Below, piece by piece: positions 20,528 through 28,402 of a DNA stretch of 48,927 nucleotides. The position numbers and the translations under genes were made by a program. Origin of the DNA: a bacterium (GTDB taxonomy: Bacteria > Chloroflexota > Dormibacteria > UBA8260 > Bog-877); NCBI GenBank assembly GCA_021791455.1, contig JAJYWM010000088.1, positions 1-48,927 of the forward strand, given 5' to 3'. Each line of letters starts with the position of its first letter. Position 1 is the stretch's first letter. Under the pieces are notes generated by a model. The model was not told where the DNA came from. It searched no databases and saw only the letters and a list, made by a program, of their open reading frames with translations.

Positions 20528-20740
20528 TTGAGTGACACCGGGGCCATCCCGGGTCGGATCCTTGAACCGTTGCCGAACTCGCTCTTTCGAGTCGAGCTGG
20601 AGGGCGGTGACAAGTTGGTGGCTCACGCTGCCGGGCGGGCTCGGCTGGCAAGCATCCGCCTACTTCCCGGGGACAGAGTGTTGGTCGAGAGATCGGCCAC
20701 CGACCCGGGCCGGGGTAGGATCTTGACTCGGGTGGTGTAG
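20528..20740 (+). CDS. infA: Translation initiation factor IF-1
   Basis: IF-1 binds the 30S A site during initiation. The OB-fold is recognisable: PGRILEPLPNSLFRVELEGGDKLVAH aligns with the family EGTVIEALPNAMFRVEL...LAH, followed by RLLPGDRVLVERS and RGRIL. The start is uncertain because no ATG exists. TTG 20528 gives 70 residues, the family size; GTG 20516 and TTG 20486 would add 4 and 14. None has a good ribosome binding site. Several usually invariant basic and polar residues differ (HAAGRARLASIRLLP for HISGKMRMNYIRIL-type), so this is a diverged IF-1. The setting map-infA-rpmJ-rpsM supports the call. Confidence 0.86.
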   Translation: MSDTGAIPGRILEPLPNSLFRVELEGGDKLVAHAAGRARLASIRLLPGDRVLVERSATDPGRGRILTRVV

Positions 20741-20768
20741 TGGCGATGGAATCGGCTAGGAGTGGAAG

Positions 20769-20882
20769 ATGAAGGTCCGGGCCTCGGTGAAGAGGATCTG
20801 CGACAAGTGCAAGATCATCCGGCGTTCCGGCACCGTGCGCGTCATCTGCGAGAACCCCAAGCACAAGCAGCGTCAGGGATAG
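20769..20882 (+). CDS. rpmJ: 50S ribosomal protein L36 (zinc-binding)
   Basis: A 37-residue protein of the 50S subunit. It starts [19 protein letters not shown] and has Cys11, Cys14, Cys27 and His32, the CCCH zinc ribbon of the zinc-containing L36 form. The ATG at 20769 is preceded by GGAAG. It lies in its usual place between infA and rpsM, 7 nt before rpsM. Confidence 0.95.
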   Translation: MKVRASVKRICDKCKIIRRSGTVRVICENPKHKQRQG

Positions 20883-20889
20883 GAGAACG

Positions 20890-21273
20890 ATGGCTCGCAT
20901 TGCCGGCATCGACCTGCCAAGGGACAAGCGCATAGAGATAGGCTTGACCTACATCTTCGGAATCGGTCCGACCACCAGCAAGAAGATCCTGAGGATCGCC
21001 CAGATCGACCCCGGTATCAGGGTCAACGATCTCAGCGAATCGCAGGTGAGTCGGCTGCGCGATGTCGTCGGCAAGGAGCTGCCTGGGCGGGTCGAGGGCG
21101 ATCTCCGCCGCCAGGTGGCGCTGAACATCAAGCGTCTCATGGAGATCGGCACCTACCGGGGGCTGCGGCACAGGCGCGGGCTGCCGGTGCGCGGCCAGCG
21201 GACCAGGACCAACGCCCGGTCTCGCCGGGGTCCCCGCAAGACCGTCGGCGTGCGTCGGAAGAAGGGCAAGTAG
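20890..21273 (+). CDS. rpsM: 30S ribosomal protein S13
   Basis: S13 is at the top of the 30S head and contacts P-site tRNA and L5. The 127-residue product contains [26 protein letters not shown] (landmark), the [16 protein letters not shown] helix and the C-terminal [30 protein letters not shown] is present before the ATG. It opens the alpha operon order rpsM-rpsK-rpsD-rpoA-rplQ. Confidence 0.97.
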   Translation: MARIAGIDLPRDKRIEIGLTYIFGIGPTTSKKILRIAQIDPGIRVNDLSESQVSRLRDVVGKELPGRVEGDLRRQVALNIKRLMEIGTYRGLRHRRGLPVRGQRTRTNARSRRGPRKTVGVRRKKGK

Positions 21274-21318
21274 GTAACCGGCCCGTGACTGCGGGCGGGT
21301 AATAAGCGAGGAGACGGT

Positions 21319-21714
21319 TTGGCGAAGAAGAAGAAGGTGGTCCGGACGAGGCGCCGCGAGCGCAAGAACATCGCGGTCGGCCAGGCGCACGTGTTGAGCA
21401 CCTTCAACAACACGATCGTGACCCTCACTGATCCTCAGGGCAATACCATAGCCTCCGGCAGCGCGGGATCGTCCGGCTTCAAGGGGTCGCGGAAGAGCAC
21501 CCCCTACGCCGCCCAGACCACTGCGGAGAATGCCGCCAAGCGGGCGATGGAGCACGGCCTGAAGACCATCGAGGTGCTGGTGAAAGGCCCCGGGTCAGGG
21601 CGCGAGGCCGCCATTCGACAGCTTCAGGCGGCTGGGCTGGAGATCAGCGCGATCATCGATGTGACTCCGGTGCCCCACAACGGTTGCCGTCCGCCCAAGC
21701 GCCGGCGGGTCTGA
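21319..21714 (+). CDS. rpsK: 30S ribosomal protein S11
   Basis: S11 lies on the 30S platform near the E site. The 131-residue product carries [20 protein letters not shown] (landmark), [19 protein letters not shown] and the C-terminal [18 protein letters not shown] signature. The TTG start has GAGGAG 6-7 nt upstream. A 45-nt gap with a weak 5-bp hairpin separates it from rpsM. Confidence 0.97.
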   Translation: MAKKKKVVRTRRRERKNIAVGQAHVLSTFNNTIVTLTDPQGNTIASGSAGSSGFKGSRKSTPYAAQTTAENAAKRAMEHGLKTIEVLVKGPGSGREAAIRQLQAAGLEISAIIDVTPVPHNGCRPPKRRRV

Positions 21715-21725
21715 GGAGCACTGAG

Positions 21726-22358
21726 ATGGCCAATCCACACAATCCCGCTTGTCGGCAGTGCCGTCGCGAAGGCGTCAAGCTCTTCTTGAAGGGCGCCAAG
21801 TGTGTCGGCGACCGCTGCACGTTCACCAAGCGCAACGCGACTCCTCCCGGGCAACATGGGATGGCCCGCCGGAGAAGGATCAGCGAGTACGGCATCCAGC
21901 TGCGGGCCAAGCAGCGTGGTCGGCGCATCTACGGAGTCCTCGACACCCAGTTCGAGAACTACTTTGACAGCGCCTCCGCTAGAAAGGGTGTCACGGGCAC
22001 CGTGCTCCTGCAGATGCTGGAGCAGCGGCTCGACAATGTCGTCTACCGAGCCGGCTTCGCCTCGTCGCGCCGCGAGGCGCGCCAGCTCGTGTCTCACCGC
22101 CACTTTCAGGTGGACGGTAAGACCGTGAACATCCCCTCCTATCAGCTGCGCGCGGGGCAGGTGGTGCAGGTACGGGAGCGCAGCCGGGAGATCGAGCCCA
22201 TCCGACGGTCGGTGGAGTTCCGCGGGGGCCAGGCCGTGCCGAGTTGGCTCTCCCTGTACGCCCCCGAGTTGCGGGTCGAGGTCACCCGCCAGCCGGAGCG
22301 CGGAGAGATGGAGACCAGCATCGACGAACAGCTGATCGTCGAGTACTACTCCCGCTAG
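21726..22358 (+). CDS. rpsD: 30S ribosomal protein S4, four-cysteine form
   Basis: S4 nucleates 30S assembly and guards decoding accuracy. The 210-residue product starts at ATG 21726. Cys9, Cys12, Cys26 and Cys31 form the zinc site of the C+ S4 type. PPGQHGMARRR, YGIQLRAKQ and the S4 RNA-binding domain (LEQRLDNVVYRAGFASSRREARQLVSH as landmark) are canonical. In many bacteria S4 autoregulates the alpha operon; no leader structure for this was identified here. Confidence 0.97.
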   Translation: MANPHNPACRQCRREGVKLFLKGAKCVGDRCTFTKRNATPPGQHGMARRRRISEYGIQLRAKQRGRRIYGVLDTQFENYFDSASARKGVTGTVLLQMLEQRLDNVVYRAGFASSRREARQLVSHRHFQVDGKTVNIPSYQLRAGQVVQVRERSREIEPIRRSVEFRGGQAVPSWLSLYAPELRVEVTRQPERGEMETSIDEQLIVEYYSR

Positions 22359-22403
22359 CCACCGGGGCCCCCGGGCCCCCCAGTCACGAGGAAATTACTG
22401 CAG

Positions 22404-23375
22404 ATGCCAGAGACCGCGATACAGCCGACAGTCCATGAGGTGGCCAGCGGGGCCGATCACGGGCGCTTTGAGATCGAGCCGTTGGAGACCGGCTACGGAA
22501 CCACTCTGGGGAACTCGCTGCGGCGGGTCCTCCTGTCGTCGCTCACCGGGGCCGCAGTCACGGCGGTCTCCATCGACGGGGTGGCCCACGAGTTCTCCAG
22601 CATCAAGCATGTCAAGGAAGATGTCGGTGAGATCCTGCTCAACATCAAGCAGCTCAGCCTCACCTGCCACAATTCCGAAGGGGCGCATCTCACCCTGGAG
22701 GCGCACGGGGCCAGGCGGGTGACCGCTGCTGACATCGCTCCCAACTCCGACGTGGAGATCGCCAATCCGGACCTGTACATCTGCACGCTCGACGGAGAGC
22801 AGGCCCGCCTGCGGATGGACCTCACAGTGGAGCTGGGGCGCGGTTACACCCCCGCGGAGCGCAACAAGAAGGAGGGGCAGCCGATCGGGGTGATACCGGT
22901 TGACTCGATATTCACCCCTGTCGTCAAGGCGAACTTCATGGTTGAGAAGACCAGGGTCGGCCAGGACACCGACTGGGAGAAGCTGGTGCTCGAGGTGTCC
23001 ACCAACGGCACCATCACTCCGGTGGAGGCGGTGAGTCGGGCTGCGCAGTACTACACCCGGCATCTGGACCTCTTCTCTAGCTTCGACAAGAGCCTCACCG
23101 CTTCCACGGAGGCGGCCGCTGGCGGCAACGACCCCCAGGCTCGCCTGAACGCGGTGCCGGTGGAGGATCTCGAACTCAGTGTGCGGGCGCTGAACTGTCT
23201 CAAGGCTAACGACATCGGAAAGGTCGGTGAGTTGCTGGCGATGCGCCTGGAGGAACTGCTGGCGCTGCGCAACTTCGGGGCCAAGTCCCTCGACGAGATC
23301 AAGCAGAAGCTGGTGGCAAAGGGGTTCGTGGCCGAGGACGAGGTGGACCAGCTCTTCCAGCCGGCGGAGCGCTAG
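22404..23375 (+). CDS. rpoA: RNA polymerase alpha subunit
   Basis: The 323-residue alpha subunit dimerises to nucleate RNA polymerase and contacts UP elements and activators. The N-terminal domain (about 1-235) has GRFEIEPLETGYGTTLGNSLRRVLLSSL (landmark) and VDSIFTPVVKANFMVEKTRVGQ. A short linker follows. The C-terminal domain (about 250-315) has VEDLELSVRALNCLKANDIGKVGEL and LRNFGAKSLDEIKQKL. GAGGAAA precedes the ATG. A GC-rich inverted repeat lies between rpsD and this gene (about 22362-22378). Confidence 0.97.
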   Translation: MPETAIQPTVHEVASGADHGRFEIEPLETGYGTTLGNSLRRVLLSSLTGAAVTAVSIDGVAHEFSSIKHVKEDVGEILLNIKQLSLTCHNSEGAHLTLEAHGARRVTAADIAPNSDVEIANPDLYICTLDGEQARLRMDLTVELGRGYTPAERNKKEGQPIGVIPVDSIFTPVVKANFMVEKTRVGQDTDWEKLVLEVSTNGTITPVEAVSRAAQYYTRHLDLFSSFDKSLTASTEAAAGGNDPQARLNAVPVEDLELSVRALNCLKANDIGKVGELLAMRLEELLALRNFGAKSLDEIKQKLVAKGFVAEDEVDQLFQPAER

Positions 23376-23380
23376 GAGAC

Positions 23381-23734
23381 ATGCGTCATCAAAAGGCCGG
23401 TAGGAAACTGGGGCGCACCTCCGCCCATAGGATTGCCCTCACCAAGAACCTGGCCACGGCACTGGTGGAGCATGGCCGGATAGAGACCACCGAGGCGAAG
23501 GCGAAGGAGGTCCGGCGCTGGGTCGAGAAGCTCGTCACCACCGCCAAGGTCGACGACGTCCACGCGCGCCGCCAGGTTGCGCGAGTCTTGACCCGAGAGG
23601 ATGTGGCGGCGAAGCTGTTCACCCAATACGCCGAGCGTTTCCGGGATCGTCCTGGGGGATACACCAGGATCATCGGCAAGGGGCCGCGGCCCGGGGATGG
23701 GGCGCCGGTGGTGATCATGGAGTTTGTCGAGTGA
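23381..23734 (+). CDS. rplQ: 50S ribosomal protein L17
   Basis: L17 is a 50S protein near the tunnel exit. The 117-residue product has MRHQKAGRKLGRTSAHR, LATALVEHGRIETTEAKAKE and the C-terminal GGYTRIIGKGPRPGDGAPVVIMEFV. GGAG is directly upstream. It ends the alpha operon and overlaps truA by 4 nt (GTGA). Confidence 0.97.
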   Translation: MRHQKAGRKLGRTSAHRIALTKNLATALVEHGRIETTEAKAKEVRRWVEKLVTTAKVDDVHARRQVARVLTREDVAAKLFTQYAERFRDRPGGYTRIIGKGPRPGDGAPVVIMEFVE

Positions 23735-24516
23735 CGCTTGACGTCGAGGAGCGCAGGTTCCAGATGACCCTCGCCTACGACGGAACGGACTACCACGGCT
23801 GGCAGGTCCAGCCGGGAGTGCAAACCGTCGCCGGAAGCCTGGCCGGGGCCATCGAGTCCACCTGTGGAGCGCGGCCACACCTGGCCGCCGCGGGGCGGAC
23901 CGACGCCGGCGTCCACGCTCATGGGCAGGTGGCCGTCGCCACAGTTCCTTGCCCTGTCGAGCCCACGGAGCTGTGGCGGGGTTGTCAGCGCAACCTGCCT
24001 CCGGACATCAGGATCCTGCACGCGGCTCCCGCTCCAGATGGGTTTGACCCGCGACGTGACGCCTGGCGCCGGAGCTACCGGTACCTGCTGGTCGCCGGCA
24101 GTTGGCTGCCACCGGGTCTCGGCCGCTACGCCTGGGGGGTGGATCCAAGGTTGGAGCTGTCCCCCATGCGGGAGGGCGCGGCAACTCTGCTAGGAGCCCA
24201 CGACTTCGGCGCCTTCGGCACCAGCCCCGAACCCGGTGGAACAACCAGGCGTCTGGTCGATCTGCTCGAGGTCCGCCGGCGCAGTGGGCTGATCGAGATC
24301 GAGGTGCGGGCCGACGCGTTCCTGCGGGGAATGCTGCGCAGCATGGTCGGAGCCCTGGTGGGCCTGGGGCTGAGACGCCTTGGGCAAGGGGAGCTGCGCG
24401 AGGCAGTCGCGCTGGGCGCGGGCGCACGCCGGAGATGGGCGCCAGCCCCCGCCAGAGGATTGCATCAATGGCGGGTGGAGTACCATCGGCCGAGCATGTT
24501 GGGAGTTCGAGCGTGA
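23731..24516 (+). CDS. truA: tRNA pseudouridine(38-40) synthase
   Basis: TruA isomerises U38-U40 in tRNA anticodon arms. The catalytic aspartate is Asp58 in AAGRTDAGVHAHGQVA. The N-terminal substrate segment LAYDGTDYHGWQVQPG and the C-terminal MLRSMVGALVGLG also match the family. Length 261 is typical. The GTG overlaps rplQ by 4 nt, and an ATG at 23764 is a possible shorter start. It lies between rplQ and rplM, as in many Gram-positive genomes. Confidence 0.95.
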   Translation: MTLDVEERRFQMTLAYDGTDYHGWQVQPGVQTVAGSLAGAIESTCGARPHLAAAGRTDAGVHAHGQVAVATVPCPVEPTELWRGCQRNLPPDIRILHAAPAPDGFDPRRDAWRRSYRYLLVAGSWLPPGLGRYAWGVDPRLELSPMREGAATLLGAHDFGAFGTSPEPGGTTRRLVDLLEVRRRSGLIEIEVRADAFLRGMLRSMVGALVGLGLRRLGQGELREAVALGAGARRRWAPAPARGLHQWRVEYHRPSMLGVRA

Positions 24517-24986
24517 GCAGCGCAACAGTACAACGCAGTTTCGTCGCCAGCGAGGCGACCGCCGATGAGCAGTGGTGGCTGGTGGACGCCCGCAACCAGA
24601 CCCTGGGCCGGCTGGCGGTGAACATAGCCCGCCTCCTGAGGGGCAAGCACCTGGCGACCTACACCCCCCACGCCCTGATGGGCGACCACGTGGTGGTGAT
24701 CAACGCGGGGGAGATTGTGGTGACCGGGAGCAAGCGGACGACCAAGATCTACGACCACTACACGGGATATCCCGGAGGCCGCAGGGAGCGAACCTACGAT
24801 GAGGTGGTCAAGAGGGACCCCACCACGCCCCTCCATGAGGCGGTGCGAGGCATGCTGCAGCACAACACCCTGGGGGGCAGGCAGCTTAAGCGGTTGAAGA
24901 TTTATGCCGGCTCGGATCACCCCCATGTGGCGCAGCAGCCCAAGGCGATCAGGTTTGGCGATTGCGGGGAGGTGGTGTCGCTGTGA
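24513..24986 (+). CDS. rplM: 50S ribosomal protein L13
   Basis: L13 is an early-assembly 50S protein. The GTG at 24513 overlaps truA by 4 nt and gives 157 residues. [25 protein letters not shown] (landmark), [24 protein letters not shown] and [28 protein letters not shown] are all conserved. About 10 extra N-terminal residues precede the usual start. It overlaps rpsI by 4 nt. Confidence 0.96.
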   Translation: MSSATVQRSFVASEATADEQWWLVDARNQTLGRLAVNIARLLRGKHLATYTPHALMGDHVVVINAGEIVVTGSKRTTKIYDHYTGYPGGRRERTYDEVVKRDPTTPLHEAVRGMLQHNTLGGRQLKRLKIYAGSDHPHVAQQPKAIRFGDCGEVVSL

Positions 24987-25387
24987 GCGAGGAGGAGCAG
25001 GCCAGGTACGCGTACGGGACCGGCCGGCGCAAGACGGCCGTGGCGCGAGTCAGGATCTATCCCGGCCAGGGGACTGCGGTGATCAACGACAGGGAGCCCC
25101 TGCGCCACTTCGGCCGCAGGGAGTTGGAGGAGGCCGCCCTGCGCCCGTTGCGCCTGACCGGGCTCGCGGACCGCTGCCATGTGACGGTCAAGGTCGAAGG
25201 CGGCGGCGTTTCTGGGCAGGCGGGAGCCGTCGCCCATGGCATCGCCAGAGCGCTGTGCGTGCTGGATGCCGACCTCCGGGCGCAGCTCAAGTCGGCAGGC
25301 CTGCTGACCCGGGATCCGCGCATGAAGGAGCGCAAGAAGCCGGGCCTGAAGCGAGCCCGCAAAGCGCCTCAGTACACCAAACGCTGA
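24983..25387 (+). CDS. rpsI: 30S ribosomal protein S9
   Basis: S9 reaches the P-site tRNA anticodon with its C-terminal tail. The 134-residue product has [34 protein letters not shown] and [27 protein letters not shown], ending in the conserved SKR-like TKR. The GTG overlaps the rplM stop by 4 nt. In Actinobacteria glmM usually follows; here argF does after 76 nt. Confidence 0.97.
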   Translation: MSEEEQARYAYGTGRRKTAVARVRIYPGQGTAVINDREPLRHFGRRELEEAALRPLRLTGLADRCHVTVKVEGGGVSGQAGAVAHGIARALCVLDADLRAQLKSAGLLTRDPRMKERKKPGLKRARKAPQYTKR

Positions 25388-25416
25388 TTCCGGGCGAGGT
25401 GGCATGGTGCGGTTCA

Positions 25417-25422
25417 TATACT
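25417..25422 (+). promoter_or_regulatory. Possible -10 element (TATACT) before argF
   Basis: TATACT lies 41 bp upstream of the argF start, in the 76-nt gap after rpsI. No good -35 box is seen. It overlaps a small inverted repeat, TTCAT (25413-25417) and ATGAA (25427-25431), which does not match the ArgR box. argF may instead be read through from rpsI. Confidence 0.3.
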
Positions 25423-25463
25423 GGCCATGAAGAACTTCAGCGGCCGGTGTTGGGTGACCTCAA

Positions 25464-26396
25464 TTGGTGACGGGACTGCGGGGCAGAGACTTTCTGGCCA
25501 TCTCTGACCTGACGCCCTCGGAGCTCCTGGGGCTGTTGGATTTTGCGGCCGACCTCAAGCGAGGTCGGGATCCTGGGATCCCCCTGGAGCGGCGCTCGGT
25601 GGCGATGGTATTCCTGCGGCCCAGCAACCGCACCAGGGTCTCCTTCGAGGCCGGGATCAACCGTCTTGGGGGCCACCCGATAGCCCTCTTCGATCGTGAG
25701 ATCGAGTTGGGACGCAGGGAGTCGGTCTCTGACGTCGGAAGGATCCTGGACCGCTTCGTCGCCGGCCTGGTGGCGCGCATCCCCTCGGATCGGGATCTGC
25801 GCGGACTGGCCGCAAGCATGGAAGGCCCCGTGATCAACGCCATGACGGATCGTGGGCACCCCTGCCAGATCCTCGCCGACTGCCTCACGCTGCGGGAGAT
25901 GCGGGGGACGCTGGCCGGCGCTAAGGTAACCTTTGTCGGCGACGGCAACAACGTCTGCAACTCGTGGATCGAGGCGGCCAGGGTGGTCGGCCTCGAGCTT
26001 AGAGTCGTCACTCCGCCGGGGTACGAGCCCCGGCTGGGGAGCGGGTCATCAGGGCCGTCTTCTGGGGACCTTCCAGGGTTGCTGGTGACCAATGATCTGG
26101 AGCAGGGTCTGGCGGGCACGGACGTGATCTACACTGACGTCTGGACGAGCATGGGCCAGGAAGAACAACACGAGGATCGACGCCAGGATTTTGGCCCCTA
26201 CCAGATAAACGAGGCCGTGTTGCAGCGAGCCCCGAGCGGAGTTAAGGTGATGCACTGCCTGCCCGCCCACCGTGGCGAGGAGATAACCGACGCGGTGCTC
26301 GACGGGCCCCAATCAGTCGTCTTTGATCAAGCCGAGAACCGGTACTGGGCGCAGCTGGCCCTGATGGCATCGATATTCGGTCCGGCGGCCGCCTGA
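25464..26396 (+). CDS. argF: Ornithine carbamoyltransferase
   Basis: Catalyses carbamoyl phosphate + ornithine to citrulline, the sixth step of arginine synthesis. The carbamoyl-phosphate loop is SNRTR (54-58) in place of the usual STRTR. HPCQ lies at 132-135. The ornithine-binding SMG (229-231, in DVWTSMGQE) and HCLPAHRGEE (264-273) identify it as ornithine- rather than aspartate-specific. The length of 310 is typical. The start may be TTG 25464 or the next codon, GTG 25467. It stands alone, away from other arg genes, between rpsI and cdaA. Confidence 0.93.
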   Translation: MVTGLRGRDFLAISDLTPSELLGLLDFAADLKRGRDPGIPLERRSVAMVFLRPSNRTRVSFEAGINRLGGHPIALFDREIELGRRESVSDVGRILDRFVAGLVARIPSDRDLRGLAASMEGPVINAMTDRGHPCQILADCLTLREMRGTLAGAKVTFVGDGNNVCNSWIEAARVVGLELRVVTPPGYEPRLGSGSSGPSSGDLPGLLVTNDLEQGLAGTDVIYTDVWTSMGQEEQHEDRRQDFGPYQINEAVLQRAPSGVKVMHCLPAHRGEEITDAVLDGPQSVVFDQAENRYWAQLALMASIFGPAAA

Positions 26397-26421
26397 TCGC
26401 GAAGGCCGAGGACACGCGCTG

Positions 26422-27306
26422 ATGCTGGTGCTGGGCGGATTGAACCTCGGGGAGGCGGTCCGCCTGCTCTTCCAGACGGTGAGCTGGCGGGACGCCGTCG
26501 ACATCGCGATCATCACCTTCCTCATCTACCGCCTCTTCCTGCTGGTGCGGGGCACCCAGGCCGTGCAGATTCTGGTTGGGCTTTTGGTCATCGGGGCGCT
26601 CGGGGTGGTGGCCAAGATCCTGGGGCTGCCGGTTCTCACCTACATCTACAGCAATGGCGGCCAGGTCATCGTGATCGCGGCGATAATCCTCTTCCAACCC
26701 GAGCTGCGGCGGGCTCTAGACCAGATGGGCCGGCTCGGCAACCTAAGGCCCCGCCTGCTCGCCCCAGACACGGCCGAGCTGAGACGGATGGTGGATGAGG
26801 TGACCCGGGCTGCCATGCGTCTCAGTGAGACCGCGACCGGCGCCCTCATCGTCCTCCAAGGCGACGTCGGGCTGGAGGAGATCGACGCCACCGGGGTGCG
26901 CCTGGATGCGCTGGTGAGCGCCGAGGTCCTGGGGACCATCTTCACCTACAAGTCCCCGCTCCATGACGGGGCGGCGGTGGTGCACGCGGGACGAGTGGTG
27001 GCTGCGGGATGCGTGCTGCCCCTGGCTGAGCGGGGCGAGGGCAACCACCGCAGCGGGACCAGGCACCTGGCGGCCGTGGGATTGACCCAGATGACCGATG
27101 CTGGTGTGGTGGTGGTGTCGGAGGAGACCGGGAGGATCAGCTGGGCCCTTGGTGGGGAACTGGAGGGGGAGCTGGACGCTGACCAGCTGACCAACCGCCT
27201 GGGCAGCTTCCTGCACCTTCCCCTTTATGAGCGCCACCGCCGCAGCCTGAGATTCCGGGCAAGGGGACCGCGAACTGCCGACGCGACCCCGGTCCGGAGG
27301 GTTTGA
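26422..27306 (+). CDS. cdaA: Diadenylate cyclase CdaA (membrane-bound c-di-AMP synthase)
   Basis: Makes cyclic di-AMP from two ATP at the membrane. Three hydrophobic segments (about 27-43, 47-68, 80-91) precede a coiled stretch and the DAC domain (about 115-270). The DGA motif (182-184, SPLHDGAAVV) is intact, and SEETGRIS is present. The second hallmark, normally RHR, reads RHL (Arg214-His215-Leu216 in GTRHLAAVG); the codons are AGG CAC CTG. The regulator gene ybbR overlaps its end by 4 nt, as in the common cdaA-cdaR-glmM operon, but glmM is missing. Length 294 is normal. Activity is likely but should be checked because of the Leu. Confidence 0.92.
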   Translation: MLVLGGLNLGEAVRLLFQTVSWRDAVDIAIITFLIYRLFLLVRGTQAVQILVGLLVIGALGVVAKILGLPVLTYIYSNGGQVIVIAAIILFQPELRRALDQMGRLGNLRPRLLAPDTAELRRMVDEVTRAAMRLSETATGALIVLQGDVGLEEIDATGVRLDALVSAEVLGTIFTYKSPLHDGAAVVHAGRVVAAGCVLPLAERGEGNHRSGTRHLAAVGLTQMTDAGVVVVSEETGRISWALGGELEGELDADQLTNRLGSFLHLPLYERHRRSLRFRARGPRTADATPVRRV

Positions 27307-28286
27307 GCCAAGTGAAGTTCGCGTTTGTCAGGAGGCACTGGCGGATCAAGCTGCTGGCCCTGGTGGTGGCGTGCGCGATGTGGGTGGGCGTGGTGTACGC
27401 CAGCAACCCTCCCGCGATCGCGACCTACTATGTGACGCCCCAGGTGAGTGGGCTCAGCTCATCCCTCCTCCTGCTGTACCCGATTCACAGCGTTCCAATC
27501 AAGGTCGGTGGGGTCGAGTCTAACGTCCACAGCTCGACCGTCCGCCAGCACCTCTCCGCTTCCGTGAACCTGAGCGGGATCAAGAGCCCGGGCGTTTATC
27601 AGGTCCATCTGAGTACGCAGGTTTCGGACCCCAATGTCTTCCCCTGGTCGGCGCCGTCCACGGTGGCGGTCACGATTGACAAGTGGCAGGAGGCGTCCCT
27701 GCCGGTCAGGGTTGTGGTTCCCAGCAAGGATCTGCCCCAATCCGGTTACCAGTTCGACTCCAAGAAGACCACCGCGACCCCGGCCGACGTGACGGTCCGA
27801 GCGCCGGCGAGCATCATCTCTCAGCTCCAGCCGGAGGCCACTGTGAACCTCTCCAGTTGGAAGGCAAGCGTCGACCTCACGACTCCTGTGGTGGTTCCCC
27901 TGCCCAAGGGAGTTCCTTCCGGGGACGTCACATTCAGCCCCCAGGTGGTGACGGTTCACGCCTCCATCACCTCGGTCAGCAACCAGGTGACCCTGCCCGT
28001 CGACTACATCCTGAGCGGGCAGGTCGCCTCGGGCTACGAGGTGACTGGTGCCCAGGTGACCCCGCTCACGGTGACCGCGACGGGTCCTCCGGGGACGGTG
28101 GATGGGCTGGCCGCCCTGGACACCCAGGCCATCGACATCTCCGGGATCAGCCGTGACACGACCTACCAGGTGAGCCTTAACGTCCCGAGCGGGGTCACGA
28201 CTTCGGTGGCGACCGTGACCGTGGTTGTGAGCGTGGCGCCCCTGCCGACGGCAACCCCAACGCCCACACCCTCGCCGACTCCCTGA
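27303..28286 (+). CDS. ybbR: YbbR/CdaR-domain membrane-anchored regulator of CdaA
   Basis: CdaR proteins sit outside the membrane and modulate CdaA. Here residues 14-32 form one transmembrane anchor after a basic start (FVRRHWRIKLLALVVACAMW as landmark), and the rest is extracytoplasmic with about three YbbR repeats (beta-rich, each with a VxVxGPxxxV-like element such as VTVRAPASII and VTATGPPGTV). The tail is a short Thr/Pro spacer (TATPTPTPSPTP). The TTG start overlaps cdaA by 4 nt (TTGA). At 327 residues it is mid-sized for the family. Assignment rests on the repeats, topology and position after cdaA. Confidence 0.85.
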   Translation: MSQVKFAFVRRHWRIKLLALVVACAMWVGVVYASNPPAIATYYVTPQVSGLSSSLLLLYPIHSVPIKVGGVESNVHSSTVRQHLSASVNLSGIKSPGVYQVHLSTQVSDPNVFPWSAPSTVAVTIDKWQEASLPVRVVVPSKDLPQSGYQFDSKKTTATPADVTVRAPASIISQLQPEATVNLSSWKASVDLTTPVVVPLPKGVPSGDVTFSPQVVTVHASITSVSNQVTLPVDYILSGQVASGYEVTGAQVTPLTVTATGPPGTVDGLAALDTQAIDISGISRDTTYQVSLNVPSGVTTSVATVTVVVSVAPLPTATPTPTPSPTP

Positions 28287-28402
28287 TACGGTTTCGCAGA
28301 ACTCACAACCGGACGGCGGCAACCGGCCTCTGTAACCTGGGGCCAGGGCTCGACGTTTGTCCTCGAGAAGGCGGCCAGGGACCGGGGAGGTGTTAGCGCG
28401 TC

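Noticed and set aside
22362..22378. Terminator between rpsD and rpoA
   Set aside because: The GC inverted repeat leaves almost no loop and has no T-tract, and rpoA needs read-through from the alpha operon.
25388..25463. ArgR operator upstream of argF
   Set aside because: The TTCAT/ATGAA repeat has the wrong base order and spacing compared with the ARG box.
28287..28402. Possible glmS ribozyme or other riboswitch before glmS
   Set aside because: The 116-nt gap lacks the conserved glmS ribozyme core and any matching pairing pattern; only short GC repeats are seen.
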